Shown here: positions 49,612 to 60,924 of the stretch, piece by piece | Position numbering within the stretch: position 1 is the stretch's first letter | How the letters are laid out: each line of letters starts with the position of its first letter | NCBI RefSeq assembly: GCF_043641665.1 | Contig: NC_092184.1 | Coordinates: forward strand, 501,001-565,000 | DNA: 64,000 bases | Direction: 5' to 3' | Source: Enoplosus armatus | Lineage: Eukaryota > Chordata > Actinopteri > Centrarchiformes > Enoplosidae | Notes under the pieces: generated by a model | What the model was told of the DNA's origin: nothing | The model's database searches: none | Seen by the model: only the letters and a program-made list of their open reading frames with translations | Translations under genes and position numbers: made by a program

Positions 49612-50890
49612 AAGACTGTGAGATGTGGTGGAATTTTTTTTTATCACAATTTAGTGAGAAACATCAATGTTTTTCGATCGGCTCACGTTTTAATTTGCTG
49701 TCGATACTGTTAATACAAACTCAGCACTTTCTACATGTTTACCTGTCACCTTGTTAAGTTCGGTATAATGTACATTTCCTCAGCACTAATTCCATCAGTA
49801 CAACAACCAGCAAGGCTGACATTTCTACTGGGGATGGGGGGGGGGCATGTAATTAATAAAATGTTTAAAACAGAGTCTTCTTACCGTCCAGCTGCCATAT
49901 TTCAAAAGAGAAGAAAGGAGGTGATAATGTCGATCCCGGTTGCTTACAGTTATTCCTGCTCTCACAGCAATTAAGATCTCCAAGCAGGAGCGAGTGCTTT
50001 GCGGACTTTCTTTTAATTTAATAATAATTTGATGTATATTTTTGTTCATAGTCAATATTTTCCCCAAAAAAAGATGCAAGAATTGAACATCATTCCCATA
50101 GGGTGGTAAACGTCAGTGCTCTATGTTGTAAAAATACATGCACAATATGTATCAAATAATATAAAGCATTAGGTCTCTATTAACGTTAATTAGCGCATTT
50201 CAATTAATTTTTTTTCACATATTAGACTACCATTCATTTGGCTTGATAACCAGTTTCATAATAAAATGTATTTGCAAGATTGATCAAAAAAAAGAAAAGG
50301 AAGTTTAAATGCACGAAATCAGATTTCAGATTTTCCTTTTTTTCCAGTTTTTCTTTCTCGTTTCGAAGAACTCGGACTTAATGTGCATGAGTGTCTCTTT
50401 TAACAGAAATACTGTTTTCACTCACTGATCAGTTGCTGTCAGATCTACTTTTTTTCTCGTTTAAGCTATTGTCAATGAAACTTGCCACGTAGGCGCACAG
50501 ATGTTTTAAGTTTCATTGTTAGCAGCAAGATAATGATCAAAACAACGGCAAAGTACACACAGTTAAATTTATTATCCAATGAAAAGGAGTGGTGAGTATA
50601 ACATGACTCTGCTGTTATACTGATGGAATTAGTGCTGTGGAAATGTACATTATATTGACTTTACCATGTAAGCCATTATAATTTTGGCAATTTTACAAGG
50701 CCTTGATTATGGATTTTTTCTTTTTTCACTCCAGACAAGGTTATTGCTTTAGACGCCATCATTTATATTCTATTCTAGTCTTGTTTAGTCTAGTCGATTC
50801 AATTCAGTTTGCTTTTATCGAGACAATCTAAGAAGATCTAGACAGTGTTCACCAGTCCACATTATGTTTCAAAGCACAAAACCACACACA

Positions 50891-50927
<37 letters not shown>

Positions 50928-52159
50928 ACAGTGTGTCAGAAGCATGTGGCCATGGCCTGCTGGTATCCTTTCAGCGTTTCCATGTCCTCTCGTGTGCCGC
51001 ACTCACATTAAGTGGTCAGCCAATCTAGCTGGAGAAGCTGAAATCAAAGAAATCCTATTAAAAGGCACAGAAGGGGTTTGCTTCTCTTCTGCCTTTCATG
51101 TCTGTTTTTCGTTCATCTGCTGAAGACAACTGCTTGATCCAGATGCTCCTCGCCATACAGAGACTGAATAAGTGCTGTACTTTGTTCATTCGGGAGACAA
51201 ATAAAAGTGAGCCGTCCAGAGGGAAAAAAAATCCTCCTTCCCCAGTGCACTGATGTTGGTTGCCAAAATATAGGCTATGTCAGCAGGTGTTTTGTTTACT
51301 GTAGTTTTCAGCTGAATGACCAGAACTGATCCATAGAGAGAGTTTGAAAATAATCCAGTGATCAGGTTTTGGAAGCAGATTGTGCATCCTTTCTTCCTGG
51401 CTGTTTTGTCTCCTACTGTAAACTCCTCTGACCTTTAATGATTGGGATTTGTATTGGACTCATGGTTTATTCAAGGGGAGGCTTAAATTCTGTTGTGGCT
51501 CTTTGACAGCCCACAGGGAAAGACATCAAAGTGTCCCTTAAGGTGCTTTGCCCTTTTTCGCATTCTTCCTCTTGCTGCATCACAAAGACCCGAAAACCGC
51601 CGCTGAAGTGAAGAAAAAGCAAAAGAGAGGAACAGCACAAACTGTATCCTTTGTGGAAACGAACATTTAACACAGGCTGAGGCTTGAACACTGTGTTAAT
51701 GTACTGCTTTGATAGAAATTATTCAGCTGTCAAATATTTTTGGCCGGCAAGCAGGCCTTTGGCATCTTGGCAGCTCAGCGGCATAAAGGATTATTTTAAT
51801 AATTTTAATGCGGAGGTCTTATGACCCTGGTGTTTGATACCATGTTGACTGATTGTGATCTGTTTCACTTCATTATTTCACTGTGCAGAGAAAGCACTGC
51901 TCTGTCGTACTGTCCAGCCAACCCTGTCTCCCAGAAATGTATATATTACTAAATTGTTTTCCCAAGTATGTGGTGGTGGCAAATGTAATTGCTGACTGGA
52001 TTGTGTTCAGGGGCAACTTGTTTTGGAGTGAATTAATGGCGACATTTATCTGCCGCGCCAGCATTGGCGGGAGGTGGAAGGGGCGGGTGGGTGGGGGGGC
52101 ATGAAGTGCAGCACTGTGGCACCGGAAAATGGGGATCACATCCAGAGTCCTGTTTGTGG
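49612..52159. other. Non-coding stretch with CA repeat
   Basis: No gene is recognised. It contains a G run (49838-49847), the CA repeat at 50883-50925, and a short L2-tail-like scrap near 50798 (GATTCAATTCAGTTTGCTTT). Confidence 0.45.
50883..50925. repeat. (CA)n microsatellite
   Basis: CA run of about 43 bp with one AA interruption near the left end. Confidence 0.95.
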
Positions 52160-52445
52160 TTAGGGTTCAGGCAACAAATGCACTTTGGTTAAGGTTAGGG
52201 AAAGACCATGGTTTTAAGTCACCGCAGACTATTTCGGCATTAAACCAGATCCTGATCTTTCCTACGCTTAACCAAGTGCTTTGATTGCCAAAACATAACC
52301 ATAACAAAGTTTAATAATGCTGTAGTTGAAACAGAAATACATTGTCAGTGAACATTTTACTGATGCTTCCAGTATCAACATTTATCTCATTATATTCGCT
52401 ATTGCAAATTAGCTGTATTTAAATATAATTTCTAGGAGACAGGGA
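52160..52445. repeat. Dispersed repeat with GGTTAAGGTTAGGG, copy 2
   Basis: Same orientation and same boundary blocks as 10135-10390 (TTTGGTTAAGGTTAGGGAAA at the left, ATAATTTCTAGGAGACAGGG at the right). The interior is diverged. Confidence 0.65.
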
Positions 52446-53885
52446 CACCGTCATGGGGGTAGCCACTTTGGTGTTTTTAACTGTTGTGACTGATTAGATC
52501 TCTGCTCAGGTTTACGTTGGGCAGAGCTGTGCAATTCTTAATGTACAAGAGCCATGTTTTTAATCATAACTTATGAAACTAACAGTGTCTTAACTAACTT
52601 TCTCAAAGCGTTCTCATTTGCCAGTTAACATTTCTCGGTGCAAGTTACTTTACAGGACATTTTTTAACCAATTATGCTTTTAAAAAGCGATGGGGACAAA
52701 ATCTGCCATTTCAAAAAGTGGCGGGGACATGTCCCCAGAGTTGTCGGAATCTCCCTGTTAAACCTTTACACATATCATTTCATATTTAAAGCCGATGACG
52801 TTAAAAACTCTGAATCTGGAGCGCCAGGTTTCAGAGTCATGAAGCAGTCCGTCATGTCAATCTGTGAAGAAATCAAGCAGCTACAAGCTGAGCTGTAACA
52901 GTATCTTTAGTATTAAGTATTGTCAATTAATGTAATGCCACTGTAAAATGTCCTTACTATATTTGTATTTTGAATAAATCCAAGTGGATGCAATTTGTTC
53001 CGTAAGTTACATTGCATAATGTTCTGATGTAACATTGTGTGTGTGTGTGTGTGTGAATTAACTTAAGAACAATATGCAGTAGAGCATTGGACACTGCAGG
53101 TGTAAGATGATCTGATTAGATATTGGAACACCTTGATGCGTCAGTGTGCATATTAATGAGGATAAACTGAAACACAAGAAGGAGACAAGGATGAAAGGAC
53201 GAAAGGTTCTCAATACTCTGTGAATACTCTATGTGAAGTCAATCATAATGGCATGATAGCACTTTATTTCACAATATACATGAGCACCCAAAAGACGCAG
53301 CCTACACTCCACAGCTAAACTCCGAGTGATACCTGAATTAAAGCTACAGACTGGACAGACTGTAATATTCATCACTAATCACTAATTATTTGTCTGTGCA
53401 AGCTACCAAAACCTTGGTAGGTCCTGTACTGTAAAATTAAATGCTTGTAATACATTTTCTTATTAATTCATCAGTTACATTTATTAAAATCCTAATTAAA
53501 ATAGTTGGTTGCGTTCAGTATATGATGGTGGTTATAAAAAATACATCAGGCGCCTTTTGTTTACATTATTGAATGGTCACCCTTGCCAAAGAATTGTTAT
53601 TAATAGTGAACAGCATTAGTACAAAGACATCTGGTCATGTAACAATGTACAACACAGATGCAATTTAAATTTGGACATGGGCATAATTTCTACTAGGTTT
53701 TTAACCTTACATCATCAGGGTTATCTTAGCTTGGAGGGTTTGTGTTACAAACTGGTTGCATGGAGTTTATTTGAACATGATATGTAGACATTTACCAGTC
53801 AAGTAGGGTGTAACAAAATATGTTATCCAGCTGCATTATGTAAGTCAAAGTCAGGATATCACAGCCTCAGCTTCATTCATTTTGA

Positions 53886-53920
<35 letters not shown>

Positions 53921-56487
53921 TCTCCTAAAAAGACACTAGAATTTGACAAGTCAGTAAGGCAGCAAAGAAAAGTCTTACTGTGACAAGACTTACAAGAAGT
54001 AAGTAACTTTATTTCAGTCATGAAAATGTGCACACTTGGATGTAGAATAATAGGATTGTAATTGATGATTATTTTTATTGTGGGTTAATCTGGCGATTCT
54101 TTTTCAATGAACCAATACAGTCAAAAAATTATGAAAGAATGACTGTGACTTCTTCTCAGACATACATTTTCAAGGCCGTCTCCTCCTACAGCATCTGTCA
54201 AGTTTCATTCACATATCTGATTTTTGCTTTGCGTCAATGGCACTGACAAACACGCTGCTCGCCCAGAGAGCGTATTACCTTTCACACCTTGTCGCAGCAT
54301 GGTAATGACCTCCATTCAGTCATTTTTCGATTCATTTGGAGCTCGTTCATTATGTTTCTTGAAGATTTACCTGCCAGTGTGATGCTGTGCGAAGATCTGT
54401 GTGCGTGTTTGAGAAGCGAGGTGCCTGGGTGGGAAGTGGCGCAGCTACAATAAACCCTGATTGTTTGAAGCAGATAGCTGTTAGTCGGCAGAGATTGGGA
54501 GCTATTATGGTGGAAATGAAGCATTGTTAAAGAAACATAAGACTTCCCTCAGCGGATGATAGCCTCCTGAAGGGGGCCCAGATTAGATCTCACAGGTGCA
54601 CTTGGGAGGGGGAGCGCTGATCATTACACTGGGAGAATTATAGCGGCTCATCAAATCTCCTCAGGAATTAATATTAAGTCCTTTTACGAGGAGGATAGGG
54701 AGGGAAGAAGCCACTGATGTGAGCAATATACGAGAATTGTTTGGGTTGTACTGCTTGGCATTTTACAAGGCGTTTTCAGTCTTCCAATTGACTCACAGTG
54801 GTGTAACAGTACTAATCCACTGCTCCACAAGTGTCGGAAGGAGATATGGCTAAAATTCAGCTTTGAAAGATGGAATGACTTTGCTTTGGAGAGTGCAGAA
54901 CTGTGTGAGTGAATGTTCCCTGGTCTCCAACCAGAGGCATGAGACAGGTTCTCTCTGCCTTGATGTCAGAGTAAAGTACAGTGAAGCAGAGCAGTGAGCA
55001 GGGAGAGATAAAGAGGGTGACTGAATTTCAGATTTATTCTCTGGCTATGAAGTTATACTTTCTGCTGTCAAAATCACTGCAGCTCTGTGAAATAAAACGT
55101 ACATTTCAAGACAGATAAATCAGTGACACCGTATTGGAAAACTATATATATACTGAATATTTGAAATTTGACGCTCTCGTCTTTGGAGTAGAGAAACAGG
55201 GTTGTCAGCCAGCGCATAGTCAACATTTTACACACAAGTGCACGCCTTATAGTGGCATGTAATTGAAATAAACACAGTCACAGCAGCAGAGTCTAATTAC
55301 AAGCCAGTCGTTCAGTCATTCCAGTTTTGCACCTGACAGCAATTGCTGAATTCAACGCTAAATCAGCAAATTAATGGATTTTTGTACAGTGCAGCATAAT
55401 GTGCAATTCCACCACATCAGCTTGTGACAATATTGCGTAATGCAACATGGTGAGTTGTTGGATAATGAATCTGCTTTCCACTGCTGCAAAAGCTTCCATG
55501 GTTGGATTACCAACTAGGCAAACTTCGAGGCATGTTCCCTGTGACCCTGGTTCACTGTGTGGCTATTAGTTTGTGGTAATTTTGATTCATTTAAAATGAG
55601 TTTGGTAACATGCACACTAAAGTACAAAGTAAACGAGGGCCTTAAAGCGGCTTCTGCATTATTACATAATTTTGTGGTGCTGTGCTGTAAAATCTAGTTG
55701 ATGTTATGCTCACATGGTGCATGTTCCTTGATAATTTTGTGTTTACTCAAATCCCTACAAACTTTGCGACACACAGAGAACCTGGGAACAGGTAGTTTTC
55801 TCGTAAAGGAGCTGAAGGCAAAATATCCTGAAGCTCCCATGTGTAACTTTTCATGCTGTGTGGTCTGTACCTGACGTCAGATTGTTGGTTTTGGTACGTT
55901 AGAGAAATTGTTTAATGCAACCCACTAAGGTTTTGGAAAGGTGCTGGTGGAGGAGGTTCAGAAGTGCACTTCCTGACAGCTTTGTGTGGCCCAGACTGCT
56001 TCAGACATTTTCTGTGAAGGCGAACTGATTGATTGATTGATTGATTAATTTTAGTTCATGATAAAATACAGCATAACTGCAACTGCAAATCATAAATGAT
56101 AAAAACACAAAAAAGCCTCATGCATTATTTCTTACTGTCTTACTGTCAAGTAAAAAGGTGGCATGTCACCAAGTTACATCTGTTGAATATTGGCTGTTTT
56201 AAAGCTGTTTTTATACTTGTACTGATGTTTCCTGGCTTGAAGGTTACTTGGCCATTGTTGCAGAGATGTGTTATGACACTAGCTGGGTGCTTGCTGCAGC
56301 ACCATTCTCCACCATTAACCAATTGTAAATGGGATTGGCAGTGTGTTAAATGGCTGTGGATGGAGAGGTTTGGAGCCAGGCAGGAAAGTAAAGCCAGAAA
56401 TCTCTGCACCTGCACGGCCATGTGATTGAGTCTGTGGGATGAATCAACGTCCATCCAACCACATCTATTATTCTCTTTCATTCTCAG
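52446..56487. other. Non-coding stretch upstream of the SEZ6-like exon
   Basis: No exon is recognised. It holds a self-complementary GGGGACATGTCCCC (52732-52745), a short GT run (53037-53055), the AT repeat at 53886-53920, and a (GATT)n run at about 56026-56046. 54180-54720 is GC-balanced and repeat-free. No signal-peptide exon ending in phase 1 was identified. The last 20 bases form the polypyrimidine tract of the exon 2 acceptor. Confidence 0.5.
53886..53920. repeat. (AT)n microsatellite
   Basis: AT run of about 35 bp with one GT interruption. Confidence 0.95.
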
Positions 56488-56490
56488 CAG
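56471..56490 (+). promoter_or_regulatory. Tandem (NAGNAG) 3' splice site of SEZ6-like exon 2
   Basis: The pyrimidine tract TTCTCTTTCATTCT is followed by CAGCAG at 56485-56490. Cutting after the first CAG starts the exon at 56488; cutting after the second starts it at 56491. Both keep the frame and differ by one codon. The first AG is usually favoured in such pairs unless the downstream context is better. Confidence 0.8.
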
Positions 56491-57093
56491 CCTCTGCCTC
56501 TGAGGATGGTATATCTATCACCCCAGGGGGCCCTCCGCAGAGCAGGGCCAGCCTGTACCCCACCACTCAGGACACGGGCAGGAGGCTCCCCATGGTCACC
56601 ACTGCCCCACCTGTCAATGTCCCGAACCACCATCCCCTCTACAGGAATCCCCCCCAACACCAGGCCCCGCTCGGTCCTCATGGTCAGCTGAACTACTTCG
56701 AAGACAGCGGGGGATCCAGTTCACACCCCAGCTCTCAGTCCACCTTCTCCACCCCACACCCAAGCTCTCAGCCAACCTTCTCCACCCCGCCATATGGGAC
56801 TCCACTGGATAACAGTGATCAAAGGGCTTCAGATAAGACTGCCGAAAGCTCCAACATGCAAACAACCCTTGTAATGCATGCATTAGTAGCCACTTATCAC
56901 TCAAACACCCCTGTTCCAGTCACCAGTGCGGTTTTAAAGGATCGAGAACAGGCTGCCATCCTCCGCTCTGCTGCTACTGCTGCAAGGGAGAAAGATGTAG
57001 TGAGGCCAAATGCGAGGCCCGGCAGTGATGAAGAGGAGACAACCACCACCACCATTACCACCACTACCATCATCACCACCATGCAAAGTCCAG
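56488..57093 (+). CDS. sez6: SEZ6-family protein, exon 2 (Pro/Ser/Thr-rich ectodomain and Thr/Ile-rich stem)
   Basis: Internal coding exon of a brain-type I membrane protein family (SEZ6, SEZ6L, SEZ6L2) that shapes dendrites and synapses; SEZ6 and SEZ6L are also known BACE1 substrates. It is open throughout, 606 bp (603 if the second AG is used), phase 1 at both ends. The left end is a CAGCAG acceptor and the right end a strong donor CAG|GTAAGA. Counting the first full codon (56490) as residue 1, residues 35-50 read MVTTAPPVNVPNHHPL. This resembles the VTTAP...NHHPL segment I recall in mammalian SEZ6. Residues 79-100 are two 11-residue tandem copies of HPSSQxTFSTP. Residues 180-201 (DEEETTTTT, then ITTTTIITTMQSP) match the acidic plus Thr/Ile-rich stretch just before CUB1. 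Composition suggests heavy O-glycosylation. There are no domains or cysteines, as expected here. SEZ6 rather than SEZ6L is favoured by the NHHPL block. Teleosts may carry a/b copies, which cannot be told apart here. Confidence 0.88.
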
Positions 57094-59788
57094 GTAAGAA
57101 CACAGTCTGATTATGCCTTCTTAATTCTTAAGGAATTACATACCTTGTGATGATTTGAAAATAATTATCAGGGAAAATATTCTGTATTTAACAACATCCT
57201 GCTGTGTGCATGCAGATGGGTGTGTGTCTGTGGGTCTGTGGGTGTGTGGGAGGGTTAAGAGGTGAGCCAGTTGTCATGTGTTGTGACTGCAGTATGAAAT
57301 ATGGAAAACAGATTTAGATGTCATTGGAGTGATTAATTCTTAGATGAAGAATGTGTTCATTAACGAATTCATTAGTTTATGAATGTAGATGAATCAAAAT
57401 ATCAAATCCTTTAAAAAGGGCTCCTTAACAATAATATTATAGTTTACATGAACATGTATTTACGTGTTCTAAATGTATGTAAATTTGTGGCGCTGTATGA
57501 TAAAACATAAACAAAACAAAAGGCAATTTCAACGTAAGATTGATATATACTGTTTTGTAGGAAGTACCTGGTTCACAAATGTGTCTTTACGCAGTCTTTC
57601 CATTGAAAACAGGGTTATTTCTCAGACTTGACATTATTTCTTCCCTGAGTAGACCATCACTCGTAAAATGATCTACGTGTGCACAGTTAGTGGAGTGCCC
57701 TTTTAATTGGCTGTTGTTTGCAGTTTACTACATCATTACTTCTCAACTTGATACACTCTTTTACAATTTTCTGTGGACATGTACATTATGCTGAATTCAC
57801 CACATTTGCCAACATAAATGTAGGTCTTGCCAGAAATGTTATTTGTAACGTCAAAACTACAACAAACAAAAACAAAAATATATTTTGTGGACACTAATGG
57901 AATTCGATAAAATGTCATCTTCAAAACATTTATCATTAAGAATCCTTCAAAGCACAGATGCATTTTTCTGACACCACAGCAGTCCTCTCTCTTATGAGAC
58001 CTTACCAAAGGATGTTTTTTTCTCTTTTGAGTGCACCCATGCTGTCTTCACACCCTCAACTAATATCTCCTCTATTTGCATCTCTCACGATCGCACACGT
58101 CTCACATCATGGGGCAGAAATAAATTACAGCGGCATCACTGCATCACTAACCCTCAATCAAGACATCCAAACAGGGACCACAGCATAACGCCCTGAGATT
58201 GTTGGTTATGAAGAGAGTGGATGGGGGAAAATAAATGATGCTGGTGGACTTTACAGGTCAGGGAGAGCAAGATGGAAGCAGCTTGATTAATCAGCTCATC
58301 TGTGTGCAGGGTGACATCAGGCACAGACATTCAGTACTGTACACAAAATCCCACAGTAACACAGACATCCAGGCACAGGGTGAAAGACAATGCTGTAGTT
58401 CAGTAATAATGCTGGAGTGGACACTCCCTTAGGTGAAGTGCCGAGGGGACACAGACAGCATGTTCCTCTTCGTAACTTCAGAACTTTGGCGAAAGTTTAC
58501 TTTTTAGCTCAGAAAGAGGGAGGGATAAAGGTCATGAAGCAGAAACCCCTGAAGGCCACTGGGAAGTCTTCTGTCCTCAGCTGTCCCATCGCAGGGTTGA
58601 GCTGCTTAGAAAGGCAGCCAGAGAGGCAGAAAACCATCAAAGTCAGATAGAGTGTCTGTATGTCTGTTCGTGCAATCGAGTTACACTGGTTTGCTCATGT
58701 TGGCTTTTCCTAAACAACCCCATATACACCTGGTACTGACATGTGATCTGTATCGAGACATCTGACCTGAATCGGAAATCTCACGTTAACGCAGGTGTAA
58801 ATACATGCAGAATGCATGCCAGTCAGATTGGCTAGAGGTGGTCTTGGCTTACATTGTTTTAGAGGCGTAAATAACATCAGAACAGTGTGACCGCATTCTT
58901 AAGAAAAAAACTGAAAACTTTATCTTACTAGATACAACAGACGTTGACAAAGTTTTCCTTTGGGGACATAATCTGCTAGTTGTTATCGCAATACTCAGCT
59001 TATTGTAAAATGTTTAAAATCTCAATATCATCGTATTGTGACGATGATAATATCCCACCTCTACTGAAAAATAATCCACAGATGCCTCCGTCGGTCACAG
59101 GACCCTTGCCTTGTACACTGTAGAGTTATCTTGAGGGCATCACTTCACTTGACCTGAGACACGCCATGTCTGTCGATGAGTCTGCCAGCTCCGCTTATCT
59201 AATTTGCATACTGATACTGATGACAACACCGACACATTTGAGATAATGGGAACATTTTAGTAAGGCCAGGCGTACAGTACACGCACAGGCTCAAATTCCA
59301 GTATTCACATAATGCATCCAGATACAGATCACATGCTAATACCAGGTGGAAATGGGATGTAACTTTCCAAATCCCGAGTGACAACACGCGCAACAATTTA
59401 CAAATATTTGCTATAGAGAACAAGCTGACATTTTTGCTGTACTAAATAACAGGTCCATGAATCACACTGAGGCACAATCTGGACCATACTTTGGATCAGC
59501 TACTTTGTGTATAAAGCTGACAATTTTGCCCAACAAACCTTTATACCTAAACAACGAAATAGGATTTCTGTCAGTGCCTTCCAGAATGGCACATATAACC
59601 ATTACAACAAGTAAAAAAAGCATCTGGTAAGGTTAGGGAAATGTCATGGCTATGGTTCAAAGAAACTAACAGGAGAGGTTTTGGTGTACATATACAGCTT
59701 GCATGAGAGAAACTGTAGCTTACATAGATTAGCACATTAGTGTAAAATGTTAGTAAACTGTTTGTGAATATGGAATATGAATGGAGTG

Positions 59789-59822
<34 letters not shown>

Positions 59823-59866
59823 TGTCCTCACTTCCATCATTTACATGCTGCTGTTTGTTCCTGCAG
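57094..59866 (+). other. sez6: SEZ6-like intron 2
   Basis: GT-AG intron of 2773 bp, phase 1. Donor GTAAGA at 57094. Acceptor TGTTTGTTCCTGCAG ending at 59866; a CTCAC about 36-40 nt upstream could serve as branch site. It contains a TG repeat at 59791-59821 close to the acceptor and a scrap of the GGTTAAGGTTAGGG-type repeat (about 59628-59665). Several short open frames inside (for example 57958-58188) have no domain. Confidence 0.85.
59791..59821 (+). repeat. (TG)n repeat just upstream of the exon 3 acceptor
   Basis: Uninterrupted TG run of about 31 bp ending 45 nt before the AG at 59865-59866, thus near the expected branch-site region. On the sense strand the transcript reads UGUGUG, a type of tract bound by TDP-43 and CELF proteins in vertebrates. 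Confidence 0.95.
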
Positions 59867-60000
59867 TTCCCTGCCAGCTGAACCTGACTGGGCCAGAAGG
59901 ATACATAGAGGCTCCACCACAGTCCAGCTCTGCTTTTCACTCCACTATGGACTGCAGCTATATTATCACCGTCTATATGGGCTATGGAGTGGAGGTCCAG
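59867..60000 (+). CDS. sez6: SEZ6-family protein, exon 3 (first half of CUB domain 1)
   Basis: Coding exon of 134 bp. Its first two bases complete the codon begun by the G at 57093 (Val), giving a clean join from the stem into CUB1. It ends at a codon boundary (phase 0) before donor GTAGGA. The translation after that Val is PCQLNLTGPEGYIEAPPQ, then SSSAFHSTMDCSYIITVYMG, then YGVEVQ. Two cysteines 27 residues apart match the first disulphide of a CUB domain. NLT is an N-glycosylation sequon. PEGYIE and DCxYxxxVYxGYGVE are the SEZ6-family CUB1 signature (mammalian SEZ6 has GPEG...DC...VYPGYGVE, from memory). The family layout continues with Sushi and further CUB modules, a membrane anchor and a short cytoplasmic tail, all beyond this window. 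Confidence 0.9.
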
Positions 60001-60924
60001 GTAGGAGACAGACTAACATCCATCCACCCAGCATACGTTCTTGTCTTGATACTCTCCAGCAAGCCTGATTCCTACTTAATAACCTAACCTTAATAATTTT
60101 TTTTTTACTATATGGATGGAAACTTGCATACTGTGTGGTCTCAACCCTGGCAGTTCTTCTACTCTGCTCTCTGCCGGACTGGTACAGTGCTTAACCATTG
60201 TCTCTTCTTCCCACAGCAGCAGGTTTTATGTTATTTTCCAGTTTAATTCCCTCATGATGAATATCAGGCATTGTACTGTCTCAGTGCCATCTGTGCGCAT
60301 ATGATGTACTGCGACGCGCCATTGCGCTGTGTGTATGCATTGGCGAGGTATGGGCTGGTTATTGATTTCTTGTGAAGTGGGTGTGTGTTTGTGCTTGTGG
60401 ACAGCGGACGGACCCAGTGGGGCATGGATCACATCTTGATTCGCCCTCATCTCACGAGTGATAGCCTATAAGAAATAGAACATTAGATACTTAACGTAAA
60501 TCGAGATTCTATGAGTAGCCTACAGATGCAGCACCGGCTGTCGATAGCGGGTTCATCCCTCGTGCAGACGTTTAGCTGAGACTGGACAATCAGGCAAACA
60601 GCTTTTTCTTCTGTTAATTAAAGGAACCAGTCGGGCCCACAGTTTAGAGGACTGCACCTATACTCCTAAAATCTGGAGTTACGGTACGTCACTAACATTC
60701 ACGCCTGTTCATTTTGAACAGCCAATGGGGAAACTCCCTCGACCGGCCACTGGTGTAACTTCATTACTCAGTAGGTCATGGACAGATGTTTGCGTCTATA
60801 AACAACAAAAATTAAAAGTGCTGTGTGGCTGACTGGACCAATGCAGTTGGGTATTACTCTCTCCGAACAAATTACTTTTGATCCAGTCCATTCTAACTTT
60901 ACCTGGGCCCTGCGAGGTTGATGT
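60001..60924 (+). other. sez6: SEZ6-like intron 3, left part
   Basis: Begins with donor GTAGGA. It continues to at least the window end with no further SEZ6-like exon seen. No other feature is recognised in this part. Confidence 0.75.

Noticed and set aside
52674..52898. 74-codon open frame ending in a coiled-coil-like tail as a small gene
   Set aside because: It starts within a repeat-like GGGGACATGTCCCC region and shows no family signature; most likely repeat-derived or chance.
56146..56481. 111-codon minus-strand open frame next to exon 2
   Set aside because: Antisense shadow overlapping the splice acceptor region; no domain.
1..56487. Search for the SEZ6 signal-peptide exon
   Set aside because: Scanning start codons for a short hydrophobic leader ending in a phase-1 GT donor gave no convincing candidate; no CpG-rich promoter-like region was seen either.
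57958..58188. 76-codon open frame in intron 2 as an extra exon
   Set aside because: No flanking splice sites in a compatible phase and no similarity to SEZ6-family sequence.
59764..59866. In-frame extension of exon 3 upstream to an ATG at 59764
   Set aside because: The extension is translated TG microsatellite (Cys-Val repeats) and lies upstream of a consensus acceptor that joins in phase with exon 2.
60197..60216. Strong 3' splice-site-like sequence (TCTCTTCTTCCCACAG) in intron 3, candidate next SEZ6-like exon
   Set aside because: The following sequence in the required phase meets a stop after nine codons and does not resemble the expected continuation of CUB1.
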